Shown here: positions 21,134 to 31,432 of the stretch, piece after piece
Layout of the letters: every line of letters starts with the position of its first letter
Position numbering within the stretch: the stretch's first letter is position 1
DNA from: Stentor coeruleus
Lineage: Eukaryota; Ciliophora; Heterotrichea; Heterotrichida; Stentoridae
Reading direction: 5' to 3'
DNA: 64,000 nucleotides
Assembly: GCA_001970955.1 (NCBI GenBank)
Contig: MPUH01000057.1
Location: forward strand, 62,001-126,000
Notes under the pieces: model-generated
What the model was told of the DNA's origin: nothing
Databases searched by the model: none
Seen by the model: the letters and a program-made list of their open reading frames with translations, nothing else
Translations under genes and position numbers: made by a program

Positions 21134-24100
21134 TTAATTAGATAATAATTCATTTGCATATATTCTCCATGCTATAAAAGATTCCAGGATATCTCGAGAA
21201 TTGTAACCTTCGTAAAGGTTTTGGAGTTTGATTCGCCAGGTGTAGAGATCAAAGGATTTAGGCTTTTTGTCGTATTTTATTAGAGCGTTTTCGAAGAGAG
21301 GCTTGTCTTCCATTATATTTTTTTTTCCGGAGACTGACTCTTCTTTTATTACGAAGTTTTTGATTTCTTCGGTTGCGAAAATATTCCGTTCTATGCATTT
21401 GGTTAAAAGTTCATCATACGTATAACTTCCTCCATCATCAGCATCTTCATCTCTAATTTTTGTTGGACACACACACCTAGCAGCCATAAGAAATTCCGCT
21501 TTACTAATACACCCTGGGTCTTCCTTATACCTAATCGAATTCATAATCAAATGAACTCCTTCAGCAATTTTTTTCTGATAAGTATCATGATAATCCATAA
21601 TAATCTCCAAAGCTAACTCCGTCTCAATAAGCCCAGCCTGATTGATTTTTTTCGGGTCTTTTACAGCAGCTCCTTCAATCCTCAAAATAATTTTATTAAC
21701 ATTATTCCTATCATTTTTCCCTTCAAAAATTTCTCTAACACAATCAATAACCCTAACAACTGGTATCATAATTTTATCAGCAGTTTCATCAAAAGCTATA
21801 ACAATACCAACTTTTGATGACATCATATGATTTAAAACTGTCATATAAAAACCTATTGCCTCAGATGCATATCCATTAATACTTAGTTTTTCAGATATCC
21901 CACTAAGTCTTAAATACATTAAAGCTCTTTTACATGAAGAATAATTTAATAATGATGCTATAAATTCAAGAAGTTTTTTTTCACAGACGGTTTTCATTGA
22001 ATATCTTTGTAAGAATTCATTATATGTGTGCTCGATAAGATCTGAAGGCTGCTCGTTAAGTTTCATTTTGTTGATAAATGATGAGTATATCGAGTTTAAA
22101 AGTCTAAAAGCCATTTTTTTACTCATTTTGGATTTTTTTAGGATTCTTGAAAGGCGTTTTTTCATGAATTCTTCTACAAGTTTGTTTGCTGGGTTGGTTT
22201 TTTTTTGAAAAAGGTGGATTTTGTGCTTGTGGAACCTGAACTCGTTGAATTTTGTGATTTCTTTTATCCTTTTTCTTAATGTGAAATTTGAATCTCTCCT
22301 TTTAAATCTTTCGCCATCATTAAGATCGCTTTCGTTATGAGAAAAACTTTGCGTGTCATCATCATAGTCAGTTTTATATTCTCTATTTCGAGTACTTAAA
22401 AGGGTTTTTTTATTTCTAAGTCTTCTTGATGGGTTTTTTTCTTGCTCTTCATTTATTGGGGCTTCATTTTTATGTCCTTCATCAGAATGAACTTTTATTT
22501 GTATATAATCTTTTGAATTTGAATCTAAATAAGTTTCCTTTTGTTTTAAAGTCATCCTATTACCAGAGTTTTCTGATTTTTCTTTTAATCTTAATCTAGG
22601 GTCTTTGCTTTCTTCAGTTATCCTAAGTTTTTCCATAAGTTTTTGCTCAGTAAGACCAAGTTTCAAAGAAAAATTCTCAAATTTTGGAGAACTGGCCTCG
22701 CTTATTATGGTTGGGTTTTCTGAAGTATAGCCTGGGTCGATGAATCTATCAAAGATTTGATCAGGCTTTTGGGTTTTAGGAGAAGGGTCTTTACTTCTTG
22801 GGAGGATTTTAAGTTTTTCTTCTAGTTTCTTGGCAACTTGGATAAGTTTTGTATTGCCTTCTCTAGATTTGTCGAGGTTTTTAGTTTTGGAAGTGGAGAT
22901 ATTGAGTTTTTCATCGAGTTTAAGGGCAGTTTGTAAGAGTTTAGAGGAAATTTTATTGGTTTTAAGGCTACTTTTAAGCTTTTCTGTAAGTTTTTGAGCT
23001 GTTTGGCTGAGTTCTTTAGGGTTTTGCTCGTTTCTTGGAGGCGATTTTACGGTATTTTTATGATCTTCTATATAGCTTTTGCCTGAATCCTCATCCGATC
23101 TATAAAATTTATCTATTTTTTTCTGTTTGATTTCGTTTTTCAGTATACGCTTTAAAGATCCTCTAGACTTTTGCGTCACAAGTTCACTTATTTGATCTTC
23201 TTCATTAGTATTTTTAAGCTCTTTTGTCTTAGTCATTTTCTTTTCTCTAGATTTTGATGCATCTCTTTTTTTAAGAATACTTTTATTGTCTTCTGAGTCT
23301 ATCTCTTTTTCTTTTGTCATTTGTTTTTTCCTTGGCCTTTTTATTGATTCTGCTAAAGTTTTCCCTTCTTCCAAAAGCAATCCAAGGTTTTCCATGTTTT
23401 CTAACTGCCCTTCTGGATCTTCTGCATCATCATCACTATCATCGCTACTACTTTCATCACTAAGGGCAATATCTTTTAAATCATCATAATTTATATCTTC
23501 TAAAATCCCTGCATTTGCGTCTAAGGATTTAATGGTTTTAGCTTTTTTAAGATGGTCTTTGATTTGCTTTACACAGCCAAGCTCAATTCCCATTTCTAAA
23601 CCTAAAGATTCTCCTTCTTTATGGCCAACAAAATGCCCTTTTTCATATCCAGAATTAAATCCTGCTTTCCATGAAACAATATCTAGATTTTCTGGTATCA
23701 ACTGGTCTAAACTTGCATCAATTTCTACATTCCCTTCATTAACTTCTAGTAAAACTTTACTATTTTTCTTGTTTTTTGCATCTTTTTCCTCACGGATCCC
23801 TTCAAGTTTATCGAAAAAATTCTTCTTCAAATCTGCAGGACTACGATCTGATGGGTTTATAGCTTGATATTCAATATATTTCAATTGTATTTCCCTTTTC
23901 ATTGAATTAAGATTATGCTGTCTGGCATCAATTTCTGATTGTATCGAGCTAAGTTCATTTTTTTTTGATTTTATTGAGAAATTCAGGTCTTCAAATGCTT
24001 TTTGTTTGTTGAGGATGTTTTGTAAAATAATATCATCTTTTGATGTATCAGGAACAGAAATATTACCAAGTGTTTTACGTTTTTCTCCAGGGACTTCATC

Positions 24101-25690
24101 AATTCTAGATAAGGTCGACTGGCGGTTTTTAGTTTTGACATATTCATTAGGCATATAAAGCATACTATGTCTTTTTAATCCTTTAGGAAGATTGAATTTA
24201 CTATTCATCCCCTGCTCAATTTCAAGTTGTTTAGGTTCAATATTTGTTGATAATAAACTTTCTGACCTAGACTTAGTATAAATAGTATTTTTTCTCTTAA
24301 GTTTTTCACTATCATCTTGCTTTTTCTGTTTTGATATTGGAATAATACTCATACTCTCAGAAGGCTCAACAGCTAAAAACTGAAGCTTGTTCGCAGATTT
24401 ACTTTCAGCCATAAGCCTCGGCCTAAACTCAAACATATGTTTCCCTTTCCTAGGTATTTCCTCAGTCTGAATCTCTTGATCCATAGTCTCTTTATCTGGT
24501 AAATCAGTTTGGACTATTTTCTCATCATCTTTCATAATCCCCTCCATGATTTCTTGAACAATTTCTTGAGCATTTGCCTTTTCCTCTTCAGCTTTTAATG
24601 CTTTTTCCTTATCAAAAACTTCATCAGCTTCTGAAACAAAACTACTTTCAGCGTTTTCTTCTTTTGGGATTTCAAGGATTTGATTATCATTATTTTTTAA
24701 TAATTCTTTTTTGATTGTAGGTTTTTTAACATATGCTTTGTGGATTGTTGGGGTCATTTGCCTATTATTAAAAATAAACCCTTTTAAATCATTTTGTTTA
24801 GAGTTTTCTTGAAATGACATAAGCCGGGTTTGTGAGACTTTTAAAGCTTCAGTCAAATCAGTAAGTTGTTTTTTTAAATTAAGGATTTTATCAGATTTTT
24901 TTTTTGTTTTGATTTCATACTGGGCAATTTGTCTTGCATGTTTATATATTTTATCATCCATCTCTTGTTTGATTTTATCAATTTGCTCAGTATGTTCTTT
25001 AGTATATGCAGCTTTTTGGTTTTTATGTAGAGTGTTGAAGAACCAAAGAACTTCTTTAAGAACTTCACCACGTTCAATACAATGTACACTGACTTGACGA
25101 ATAACTTCTTTTGCAGCCATGACAAATATAATCTCTGCTTTCTCTAAAGATTCTGTAGTCCAAGAATAATCTAATCCTCTAAGTGGTCCTATAAATGTAT
25201 CTTTCATATGACTAAGCCATTGTTGCAATAATTTAATATCTTGTCTTCCTGTAGGGTTTCCTAGATTAACCCTTTCAATAGAATCAGGGGGGAAATCTTC
25301 GTATATTGGAGACTGTCCTGGATGAGTTAATAAAACTTTTTCTAAACAAGACGGCTTTTTACAAGACAAAGCTGATTGTAAATTGTTTCCAGATATCGAT
25401 ATTGGCATACCTAAAAAATCACTTGATTGATGTAATTGTTTTAAATGATCAAAGTCAATAGGTAACATAGGGATAATTTGAGGTAGTTGTACAGAATTTT
25501 TATCTCTTATATGTGAAACATCTCTTGAGCCTTGATTTGTTGTGAATTTTTGCATTTCTCTTTGCTGATCATAGCGAAAAAGAACATTTGTGTCTATGAC
25601 TTTAGGGCTAGAAAAGGATTTGGATTCTGATTTGAAAGAACGGAGCTCAGCGGAAAGTGACGGCTTTAAACTTTTCCCTGATTTTTTCAT
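21134..25690 (-). CDS. 1518-residue coiled-coil protein with an axonemal dynein p28/AXDND1-like motif
   Basis: The largest gene here. Around residues 150-215 it has IRQVSVHCIERGEVLKEV, matching the IRQV..C.ERG..L..V core of the axonemal dynein light chain p28 (DNALI1) and AXDND1 proteins. Coiled coil follows (~220-290). Residues ~670-705 hold regularly spaced glycines (GYEKGHFVGHKEG, LGLEMGIELG), a GX3-type motif. Around ~900-1040 are four loose repeats of a Q..KL.EKL motif. The C-terminal ~350 residues look globular and helical. The rest is charged and low in complexity. An axonemal or ciliary role is inferred from the p28-like motif; the rest is not recognised. Confidence 0.8.
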   Translation of the reverse strand: MKKSGKSLKPSLSAELRSFKSESKSFSSPKVIDTNVLFRYDQQREMQKFTTNQGSRDVSHIRDKNSVQLPQIIPMLPIDFDHLKQLHQSSDFLGMPISISGNNLQSALSCKKPSCLEKVLLTHPGQSPIYEDFPPDSIERVNLGNPTGRQDIKLLQQWLSHMKDTFIGPLRGLDYSWTTESLEKAEIIFVMAAKEVIRQVSVHCIERGEVLKEVLWFFNTLHKNQKAAYTKEHTEQIDKIKQEMDDKIYKHARQIAQYEIKTKKKSDKILNLKKQLTDLTEALKVSQTRLMSFQENSKQNDLKGFIFNNRQMTPTIHKAYVKKPTIKKELLKNNDNQILEIPKEENAESSFVSEADEVFDKEKALKAEEEKANAQEIVQEIMEGIMKDDEKIVQTDLPDKETMDQEIQTEEIPRKGKHMFEFRPRLMAESKSANKLQFLAVEPSESMSIIPISKQKKQDDSEKLKRKNTIYTKSRSESLLSTNIEPKQLEIEQGMNSKFNLPKGLKRHSMLYMPNEYVKTKNRQSTLSRIDEVPGEKRKTLGNISVPDTSKDDIILQNILNKQKAFEDLNFSIKSKKNELSSIQSEIDARQHNLNSMKREIQLKYIEYQAINPSDRSPADLKKNFFDKLEGIREEKDAKNKKNSKVLLEVNEGNVEIDASLDQLIPENLDIVSWKAGFNSGYEKGHFVGHKEGESLGLEMGIELGCVKQIKDHLKKAKTIKSLDANAGILEDINYDDLKDIALSDESSSDDSDDDAEDPEGQLENMENLGLLLEEGKTLAESIKRPRKKQMTKEKEIDSEDNKSILKKRDASKSREKKMTKTKELKNTNEEDQISELVTQKSRGSLKRILKNEIKQKKIDKFYRSDEDSGKSYIEDHKNTVKSPPRNEQNPKELSQTAQKLTEKLKSSLKTNKISSKLLQTALKLDEKLNISTSKTKNLDKSREGNTKLIQVAKKLEEKLKILPRSKDPSPKTQKPDQIFDRFIDPGYTSENPTIISEASSPKFENFSLKLGLTEQKLMEKLRITEESKDPRLRLKEKSENSGNRMTLKQKETYLDSNSKDYIQIKVHSDEGHKNEAPINEEQEKNPSRRLRNKKTLLSTRNREYKTDYDDDTQSFSHNESDLNDGERFKRRDSNFTLRKRIKEITKFNEFRFHKHKIHLFQKKTNPANKLVEEFMKKRLSRILKKSKMSKKMAFRLLNSIYSSFINKMKLNEQPSDLIEHTYNEFLQRYSMKTVCEKKLLEFIASLLNYSSCKRALMYLRLSGISEKLSINGYASEAIGFYMTVLNHMMSSKVGIVIAFDETADKIMIPVVRVIDCVREIFEGKNDRNNVNKIILRIEGAAVKDPKKINQAGLIETELALEIIMDYHDTYQKKIAEGVHLIMNSIRYKEDPGCISKAEFLMAARCVCPTKIRDEDADDGGSYTYDELLTKCIERNIFATEEIKNFVIKEESVSGKKNIMEDKPLFENALIKYDKKPKSFDLYTWRIKLQNLYEGYNSRDILESFIAWRIYANELLSN

Positions 25691-26307
25691 TATATTATTA
25701 ATTAGAGAGAATTTTTGAAGAATTTTTGATGGGGTGGATAAATTTGACGATGTGGAGGATAAGGTTAGGAGGATTTCAATGATAGACTTGGAAAAAAATT
25801 TTTGATTGAATTATGCTAAAAAGGTGGTAGGTTATTAAGAATAAAGGCTAATAAAATTATAGGATTTTTAGGGAAAGTGTGTTAATTTTAATATAATTTA
25901 TTATGTTTGAAGCTCAAATATGTTAAAGCTAAAAAGGAACTTTTTTTATAGTATTTAGGCTTATTTATGTGTTTATATGTTAATTGTTGCTAGAAAGTGC
26001 ATGAGTTTCTTGCATACGACAAAACGCCTAATTTCAAATTTTAAAGAAACTTTGTAACTAAACCCTAACACCCAATTTATTTCAAATATTTCAACACCCT
26101 CTTAAGTTTATTTTCCACTCAACATCTTAAAATCCTCTAACCTTTAATAATCATAAAACCCATCAACTTTGCTTTTTAAATGTGAAAATGTCTAAAACTC
26201 TCCAATCCACCCTTGCTCAAATTTTTCGAAATCAAAACCATTCATTTCTAAATCTCTCTAATAAAAAACTGAGTACAACATAAACTTATAAATTAGTTAG
26301 ATAATTA
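25691..26307. other. Divergent promoter spacer with a composition switch
   Basis: 617 bp between the 1518-residue gene (minus) and the HAD-like gene (plus). Plus strand G-rich up to ~26000, then C-rich and G-poor to 26307. No gene seen. Confidence 0.6.
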
Positions 26308-27411
26308 ATGAACAAAACTACAGATTTCCAACCCTTTGTTAAAGGTAGCAAAATCGCTCAGCCTCCTAAAATACGAAAGCAATCTTCAATGAATCTTGCT
26401 GAATCTAGAACCATCAACTCATCATTCAGAAGTGATCAAAAATCTATGCCAACTTGTCTACCTATCGCAAGACGTTTATCAGTCAAGCCCCATTTAGGAA
26501 AAAAAAACTTATCTGAGAAGAAGCTAATAAAATTTGGCAATACATTAATTCAAACCTACGAAGACCCACCTTTTTTAGCTAAAAAAACATACCATAACGA
26601 AAGACTATATTGGAAAAAACGTTGTTCTGGAGCACTCCCTTTGCTTATTATAATTTTTGAAGGTGTTGTTGGAGCTTATTTTAAAGCTAATCTATGGAAA
26701 GATAACAAGCCGAGCTTTGTTTTGAGAGAAAACTTTTTTTCTAGTATCCTCAGACTAAAAAAAGACTATTATATTGTCCTTGTTAGTACTTATTCAAGAA
26801 ATGTTACGAAGGAAATTATGCAGATTATTGAGAAAAAAGCTAATAATTTCGATGCAATTTATATACAGAGACATAGAAAATGGCATGCAAGACATGTGCA
26901 CGACATAACAGCGATACTTGAAGATTTTAAAGTTAAAGATAAGTCTTGGGTTATGGCTGTAAGTGCTATAGGAATTGATGTTAGCGAAATCAAAGAACGC
27001 CAAGAACTTCAGCTTATATATGATGACTCAATGTCTAATAACAAAAAATACTTATGCTACTACGCGCCAACATGCGAAAAAGATGCTCCAGTAACATTGC
27101 TTGTCCCACATATAAGACTTTTAAACAAAATTGCTCATTTCACTGAAATCGCAAATTTTCTGATGAAGTTTAAAAAACTTGGATGCAACTTTTTCGAAGC
27201 TTTTGAAAGATACTCTGCTAGTGAAAAGCTGAAAGTTTTCCTCAAAGAGCATCCTTATTTACAAAGTCCAACCATTGCAGGTTGGCCATTTCATAGATTT
27301 GTCTATTTAACAAATGATAGTTTTCCAGTGTTAAAACCTTCTTCATCTGATTATAAGGTAAGAATCCGTAAAGCAAATATAAAGTTTATCGACCTAATTA
27401 ACAACAAGTAA
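26308..27411 (+). CDS. Degenerate HAD-like protein (probable pseudo-phosphatase)
   Basis: 367 residues with a disordered basic N-terminus (~1-100). From ~112 the layout suggests a HAD/NIF-type fold: a hydrophobic strand LLIIIFEGVVG where the DxDxT nucleophile motif should be, then VLRENFFSSILRLKKDYYIVLVSTYSRN like motif II, and SWVMAVSAIGID where the metal-binding acid loop should be. The catalytic Asp is replaced (FEGVV), so phosphatase activity is unlikely. This is fold recognition by eye; the protein may be an unrelated alpha/beta domain. Ends in TAA. Confidence 0.6.
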   Translation: MNKTTDFQPFVKGSKIAQPPKIRKQSSMNLAESRTINSSFRSDQKSMPTCLPIARRLSVKPHLGKKNLSEKKLIKFGNTLIQTYEDPPFLAKKTYHNERLYWKKRCSGALPLLIIIFEGVVGAYFKANLWKDNKPSFVLRENFFSSILRLKKDYYIVLVSTYSRNVTKEIMQIIEKKANNFDAIYIQRHRKWHARHVHDITAILEDFKVKDKSWVMAVSAIGIDVSEIKERQELQLIYDDSMSNNKKYLCYYAPTCEKDAPVTLLVPHIRLLNKIAHFTEIANFLMKFKKLGCNFFEAFERYSASEKLKVFLKEHPYLQSPTIAGWPFHRFVYLTNDSFPVLKPSSSDYKVRIRKANIKFIDLINNK

Positions 27412-28558
27412 GATGTAAAAATAATTATAAGAATAAGTTATATAATATTATAAGTGTTTAGAGTTAAAATAGTGAAATTATATGAATTAAGGTGCTAAAT
27501 TTATAGTATTTTTAGATTTAGATGATATAAATGTTTTATGATTTAGGGATTGGGTAGATGGAGAAATTGTATGGAAAGTTTTTTTTTTAATAAGATTTAT
27601 AATTGTTTGTATATGGTTTATAGTGATTTAGGTAGGGTTTATGTTGGATTTATAAGTATTAGGAAAGATAAAGTACATGAATAGGAATGGATGTATTGGA
27701 TATGGATAAGGTCAAAAGATTTTAGGTGGAAAATATGGAAATTGATATATTGGAGATGAGCTTTTAGGAATTTTTAGATGAGTTAAGATAAAATTTTCTT
27801 TGAAGTAAGTGCAGTAAAAGATGTTAAATATTTATTTTATATTTCTTTAAAGACTAAAAAGTGTCTTCATATAATTAATCATCATACCATATTTCATTAT
27901 AGTCTATGTAAGAGCTTAGATTTTTGATTTTTATACTATTTATTATAATTATTATAAAAGCAGAGAAAATATACTAAAAGGTCGATATATAAAATAGCAA
28001 AAAGGATTGATATATTGGAGATGAGCTTTTAGGAATTTTTAGATGAGTTAAGATAAAATTTTCTTTGAACGTAAGTGCAGTAAAAGATGTTAAATATTTA
28101 TTTTATATTTCTTTAAAGACTAAAAAGGGTCTTCATATAATTAATCATCATACCATATTTCATTATAGTCCATGTAAGGGCTTAGATTTTTGATATTTAT
28201 ACTATTTATTATAATTATTATAAAAGCAGAGAAAATATACTAAAAGCTCGATATATAAAATAGCAAATAGGGTATTCAGTATGATATAAGAAAGTATTAA
28301 GATTATATAATAGATGATAAGTTTAAAAATAACAATTTCTAAATCATTTACACAAAATATCAATAAACCATCTTATATCTTCATATTAGTTCACAGATCA
28401 CAAAAACCTACCATAAAAATTATCCTTAGGCATATAAAAATATCTAAAACCCAAATTATAAAACAATTAGCCATAACACCCTTTTCAGTCTTATATTCGA
28501 CATTTTACGTAATAACTTGCCGTTTATTAAAGCTTTGATATCAATCTATTTACAAATA
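27412..28558. other. Spacer with a 265-bp tandem duplication
   Basis: 1147 bp between two plus-strand genes. G-rich from ~27480 to ~27800, then the duplication, then a G-poor stretch of ~250 bp before the next start. An AT-rich open frame at 28314-28538 is not convincing. Confidence 0.6.
27741..28270. repeat. 265-bp tandem duplication, two copies
   Basis: Copy 1 is 27741-28005 and copy 2 is 28006-28270. They differ by a handful of substitutions and a 1-nt indel. No N is present. The unit has no long open frame. Confidence 0.92.
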
Positions 28559-29125
28559 ATGGCCGAAGAAACGTCTAGTTCCATTCAGCCCTTAGTGGCT
28601 AAAGGCATTAGCCTTGAAAACGATATCCAGGAGACGAATGGTATCGATCTTGATTCTGATGCACTATCCCCAAGGCCTGTCACATGGGATAACTTCAAAG
28701 CCATCACAGAGGGACATAAAGGTCTTCAAATTGTTCCACAAAGTAGCTCTACAACCCTGAAACCCTTTGGAACAAAAAAATTTAAAGTCAAATGGACTAA
28801 AGAAGAAGATGAGCTTTTATATAAATACTATTTAGAACATGGAAAGAACTGGAAAAAAAATTCTGAGCTTATAAAGGGCAAGTCTTGCTACTTGGTAAAA
28901 AAAAGGTTTTATGATATAATACATTAAGGGAATAATTATAATGGTCATTTAGAAGCTAGTTGCTTTTCAAAGAGAAAAGTTAGTGTGCTTGATTCGCTAA
29001 CAGATAAACAAAAACATCAAAAAGTTAAACAGCTTCATTCAAGGATGATAAAATTGCAAAAGTTTATTAATGACTCGAAGCAAAAATTATATTTTTATGC
29101 AGAGCAAAACTTCCCAATTCAATAA
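28559..29125 (+). CDS. SANT/Myb-domain protein interrupted by an in-frame TAA
   Basis: From ATG 28559 the frame runs 122 codons into a SANT domain (WTKEEDELLYKYYLEHGKNWKK...VKKRFYDIIH) and meets TAA at 28925-28927. The same frame stays open and protein-like for another 65 codons (NYNGHLEASC...KQKHQKVKQLHSRMIKLQKF, likely coiled coil) to TAA at 29125. No 15- or 16-nt GT...AG intron spans the TAA. Either the gene ends at 28927, or a single base is wrong or mutated and the product is 188 residues. DNA-binding or chromatin role by family. An upstream TTG in frame is not needed as a start. Confidence 0.65.
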
Positions 29126-29731
29126 ATTAATTATTCTAAGTAGTTTTTTTTATGGTTTAGGATTTTTCGAAGGATTTTTAGGGATTAATATTCTACCTCT
29201 AAAATATCCAAATTATAAATATAATAAAAAGAGTTTTAAGGGTTTAGATATACTCAGTTTTAACTGTTTAATATAGATAAAAAATGCTTATTTTTAGTAA
29301 GCAAATCTTTGAAAATCCCATTTTTTAGATCGGATAGCGAAAGAAAAAGAAAATCAACAAATTTTAGTCTGCCAATATAAGAATAAACTTACAATTAAAA
29401 AATAATAAAAACGAAGTATTATGAAAAAATAAGTATCATCCTTACAAAAATTATCCTAAAAGTAAAATTGCATTTTTTTCTGTTTAACAACAATTTTATA
29501 TTACCAACCTTTATAAACAAGTATTAACCTTTTATCAAGACTTTCAAAAAATCCTAGTATAAACTAATATCTTTCTAAAACCTATTTCAAGAATAAAAAA
29601 AAACTTAAAATCCCAACCCATACCTTCTAAAAACCCAACCTCCTAATCAAAAAAACTACAAAAACCCTTTTCTAAACAAAAAAACCACCCTTAAATTATC
29701 TTTAATAATTCTAATTTCTATTAAAAACTAA
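29126..29731. other. Spacer between convergent genes
   Basis: 606 bp. Left part G-containing, right ~230 bp C-rich (runs such as ccaaccc) and nearly G-free on the plus strand, even though the flanking gene is on the minus strand. No gene seen. Confidence 0.6.
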
Positions 29732-31123
29732 CTAAAGGAGTCTTCTCCATATTTCCGCAACGCTTTCAAGCCCTTGTATAACATCTAAATATCACTTACT
29801 TTCATTTTGCTTACCATTAGCATCATAAACATGGGCAAAATCTATAAACCTTGTTTGGGACTTTCCATTCTTCCCAAAGACATAAAAAACGGTCGCTGTG
29901 AAAAATATTTTCGATCTTTGTTTTTTGAACCAATCAATCAATTTTTCAGTTTGCTTTACGAACCTTTTAACTTGTTTTTTTTCCTCACCAACAATTTTTT
30001 TAAAAAACTCATGAATATTTTCTGGAGATATCCCATAAAACCCTTCTTCTTTAGCAAATGATTCAACTACTGGACCATTTTCATCTTTGACAACAAGTCC
30101 AGAGATACGGAATCCTAGACTACCTGTTGTTGTGGTCTCAGCTTTTTTCTTTTGGTCAGCGGTTTTTCTTTCGTTGTGGTCAGGAGTCCATGTTACTTTT
30201 CCAACTTTGCAATCCAAGATGTTAGGAAGATCATAATCCGTTAATAAGTTCTCAAGGACAAGGTAATCTTTTCCTTCAATTTGCTCAACTGAAAAATATT
30301 TAGGGACAAATTTCCTAAGTTCAATCAAATCCTCATCTTTATTTTCCTCAACAAACAACGAAGTATAAAACTTGAACTCTGCAGGACCGACTCGTTTTAA
30401 AAGTTTATCTCCTCGGGCTATTAAACTTTCAGCATGGCCTCCTGCTTGATCAGGTTTTTTTTCAGGTCCATTTTTTGATTCTTCATTTTTATGAGGCTTT
30501 TCTTCATCTTTATGAGGTTTTTCTTCAACTTTATGGCTATCAGAATGGTTAATATCCTTTTTGATTCTTCATTTTTATGAGGCTTTTCTTCAACTTTATG
30601 AGGTTTTTCTTCAACTTTATGAGGTTTTTCTTCAACTTTATGCTTATCAGGAATGGTCATTATTTTCTTCTTTAAGTTCCTTATGAGAATCTTTTTTTTC
30701 TTTTTTCTCTTTCTTTTCTTTTTTTTCTTCAGCATTATGAGGAGTCTCTTCAACTTTATGCTTATCAGGATGGTCATTATGTTCTTGTTTAGGTTCTTTA
30801 TGAGAATCAGTTTTTTCTTTTTTTTCTTCAGCTTTTTGAGGCTTATCTTCATGCTTAGGTGGCTTATCTTCAACTTTATTCTTTTCAGAATGATCATCAT
30901 GATCTTTTTTAGGCTCTTTATGAGAATCAGTTTTCTCTTTTTTCTCTTCAGGATGAGGCTTATCTTCATTAGCATGATCTTTTTTCTCTTCACCATGAGG
31001 CTTATGCTCATCAGCTTTTTCATGATGATCTTTAGGTTTTGATTCACTTTCTTTATGCTTAAGTTCTTTAACCTTTGTACCTTTGCTAACTACTACGTCA
31101 TTACGACTTGAGAAACAACCCAT
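29732..31123 (-). CDS. Inositol polyphosphate kinase (IPMK/IP6K family) with N-terminal K/E-repeat leader; one 15-nt intron
   Basis: The C-terminal ~240 residues match the family: AGGHAESLIARGDKLLKRVG, ELKFY-like EFKFYTSL, the PxxxDxKxG signature PNILDCKVG, ADQKKKAETTTTGSLGFRISG, and IDFAHVYD. An apparent TGA stop near 29790 lies in a 15-nt intron (29785-29799); the true end is ENVIQGLESVAEIWRRLL at TAG 29732. The N-terminus starts MGCFSS, a myristoylation/palmitoylation signal, and runs into ~200 residues of repeats such as EEKKEKTDSHKEPK and DKHKVEEKPH. Within them, an extra T near 30651 and an A-run one base short near 30556 shift ~95 nt out of frame and back; these look like sequence errors. 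Phosphorylates inositol phosphates; likely membrane-tethered. Confidence 0.85.
29785..29799 (-). other. 15-nt intron
   Basis: Sense sequence GTAAGTGATATTTAG with an in-frame TGA. Removal restores the usual C-terminal helix of inositol polyphosphate kinases. Confidence 0.92.
30440..31050 (-). repeat. Coding repeats rich in Lys, Glu and His
   Basis: Degenerate repeats of roughly 12-40 codons (HKVEEKPH, EEKKEKTDSHKEP, HNDHPDKHKVEE) within the inositol polyphosphate kinase leader. The plus-strand mirror frame, rich in Phe and Met, is an artefact. Confidence 0.8.
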
Positions 31124-31150
31124 TTTTATAAGGTTGGAGATTTTCTATTG

Positions 31151-31432
31151 ATGATTAAGATGACATATTTTCAATCAGAGACAACGAATTTTTTCAGACA
31201 ACATGCTTTCAAAAGAAAATATATCATTATATATTACACCTTGAAGAAGAGATTTAAATTTTTATTTTTAACTAAGTTTAAAGGTGATGATAATAATTCC
31301 TTAGAAGTTGAATATGATGATTTGGATGACATTAAAAGTGTCTCAATTAACGATTTAGGAACGAATAATTATAAAATCAAAGAGCCTGAATCTCCAGTAA
31401 TAAAATCTAAAAAGCTTCCAAGATTTTTCTAA
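31151..31432 (+). CDS. Possible small protein, 93 residues
   Basis: Starts 27 bp from the start of the kinase gene on the other strand. The second half (VEYDDLDDIKSVSINDLG...EPESPVIKSKKLP) has protein-like composition, unlike the random AT frames. The first half is basic and aromatic. Its last ~25 codons and the 3' flank are duplicated just downstream in decayed form. No family recognised; it could be a relic. Confidence 0.35.
   Translation: MIKMTYFQSETTNFFRQHAFKRKYIIIYYTLKKRFKFLFLTKFKGDDNNSLEVEYDDLDDIKSVSINDLGTNNYKIKEPESPVIKSKKLPRFF

Noticed and set aside
30653-31042. Plus-strand frame rich in Phe and Met opposite the kinase leader
   Set aside because: It is the mirror of Lys/Glu-rich coding repeats.
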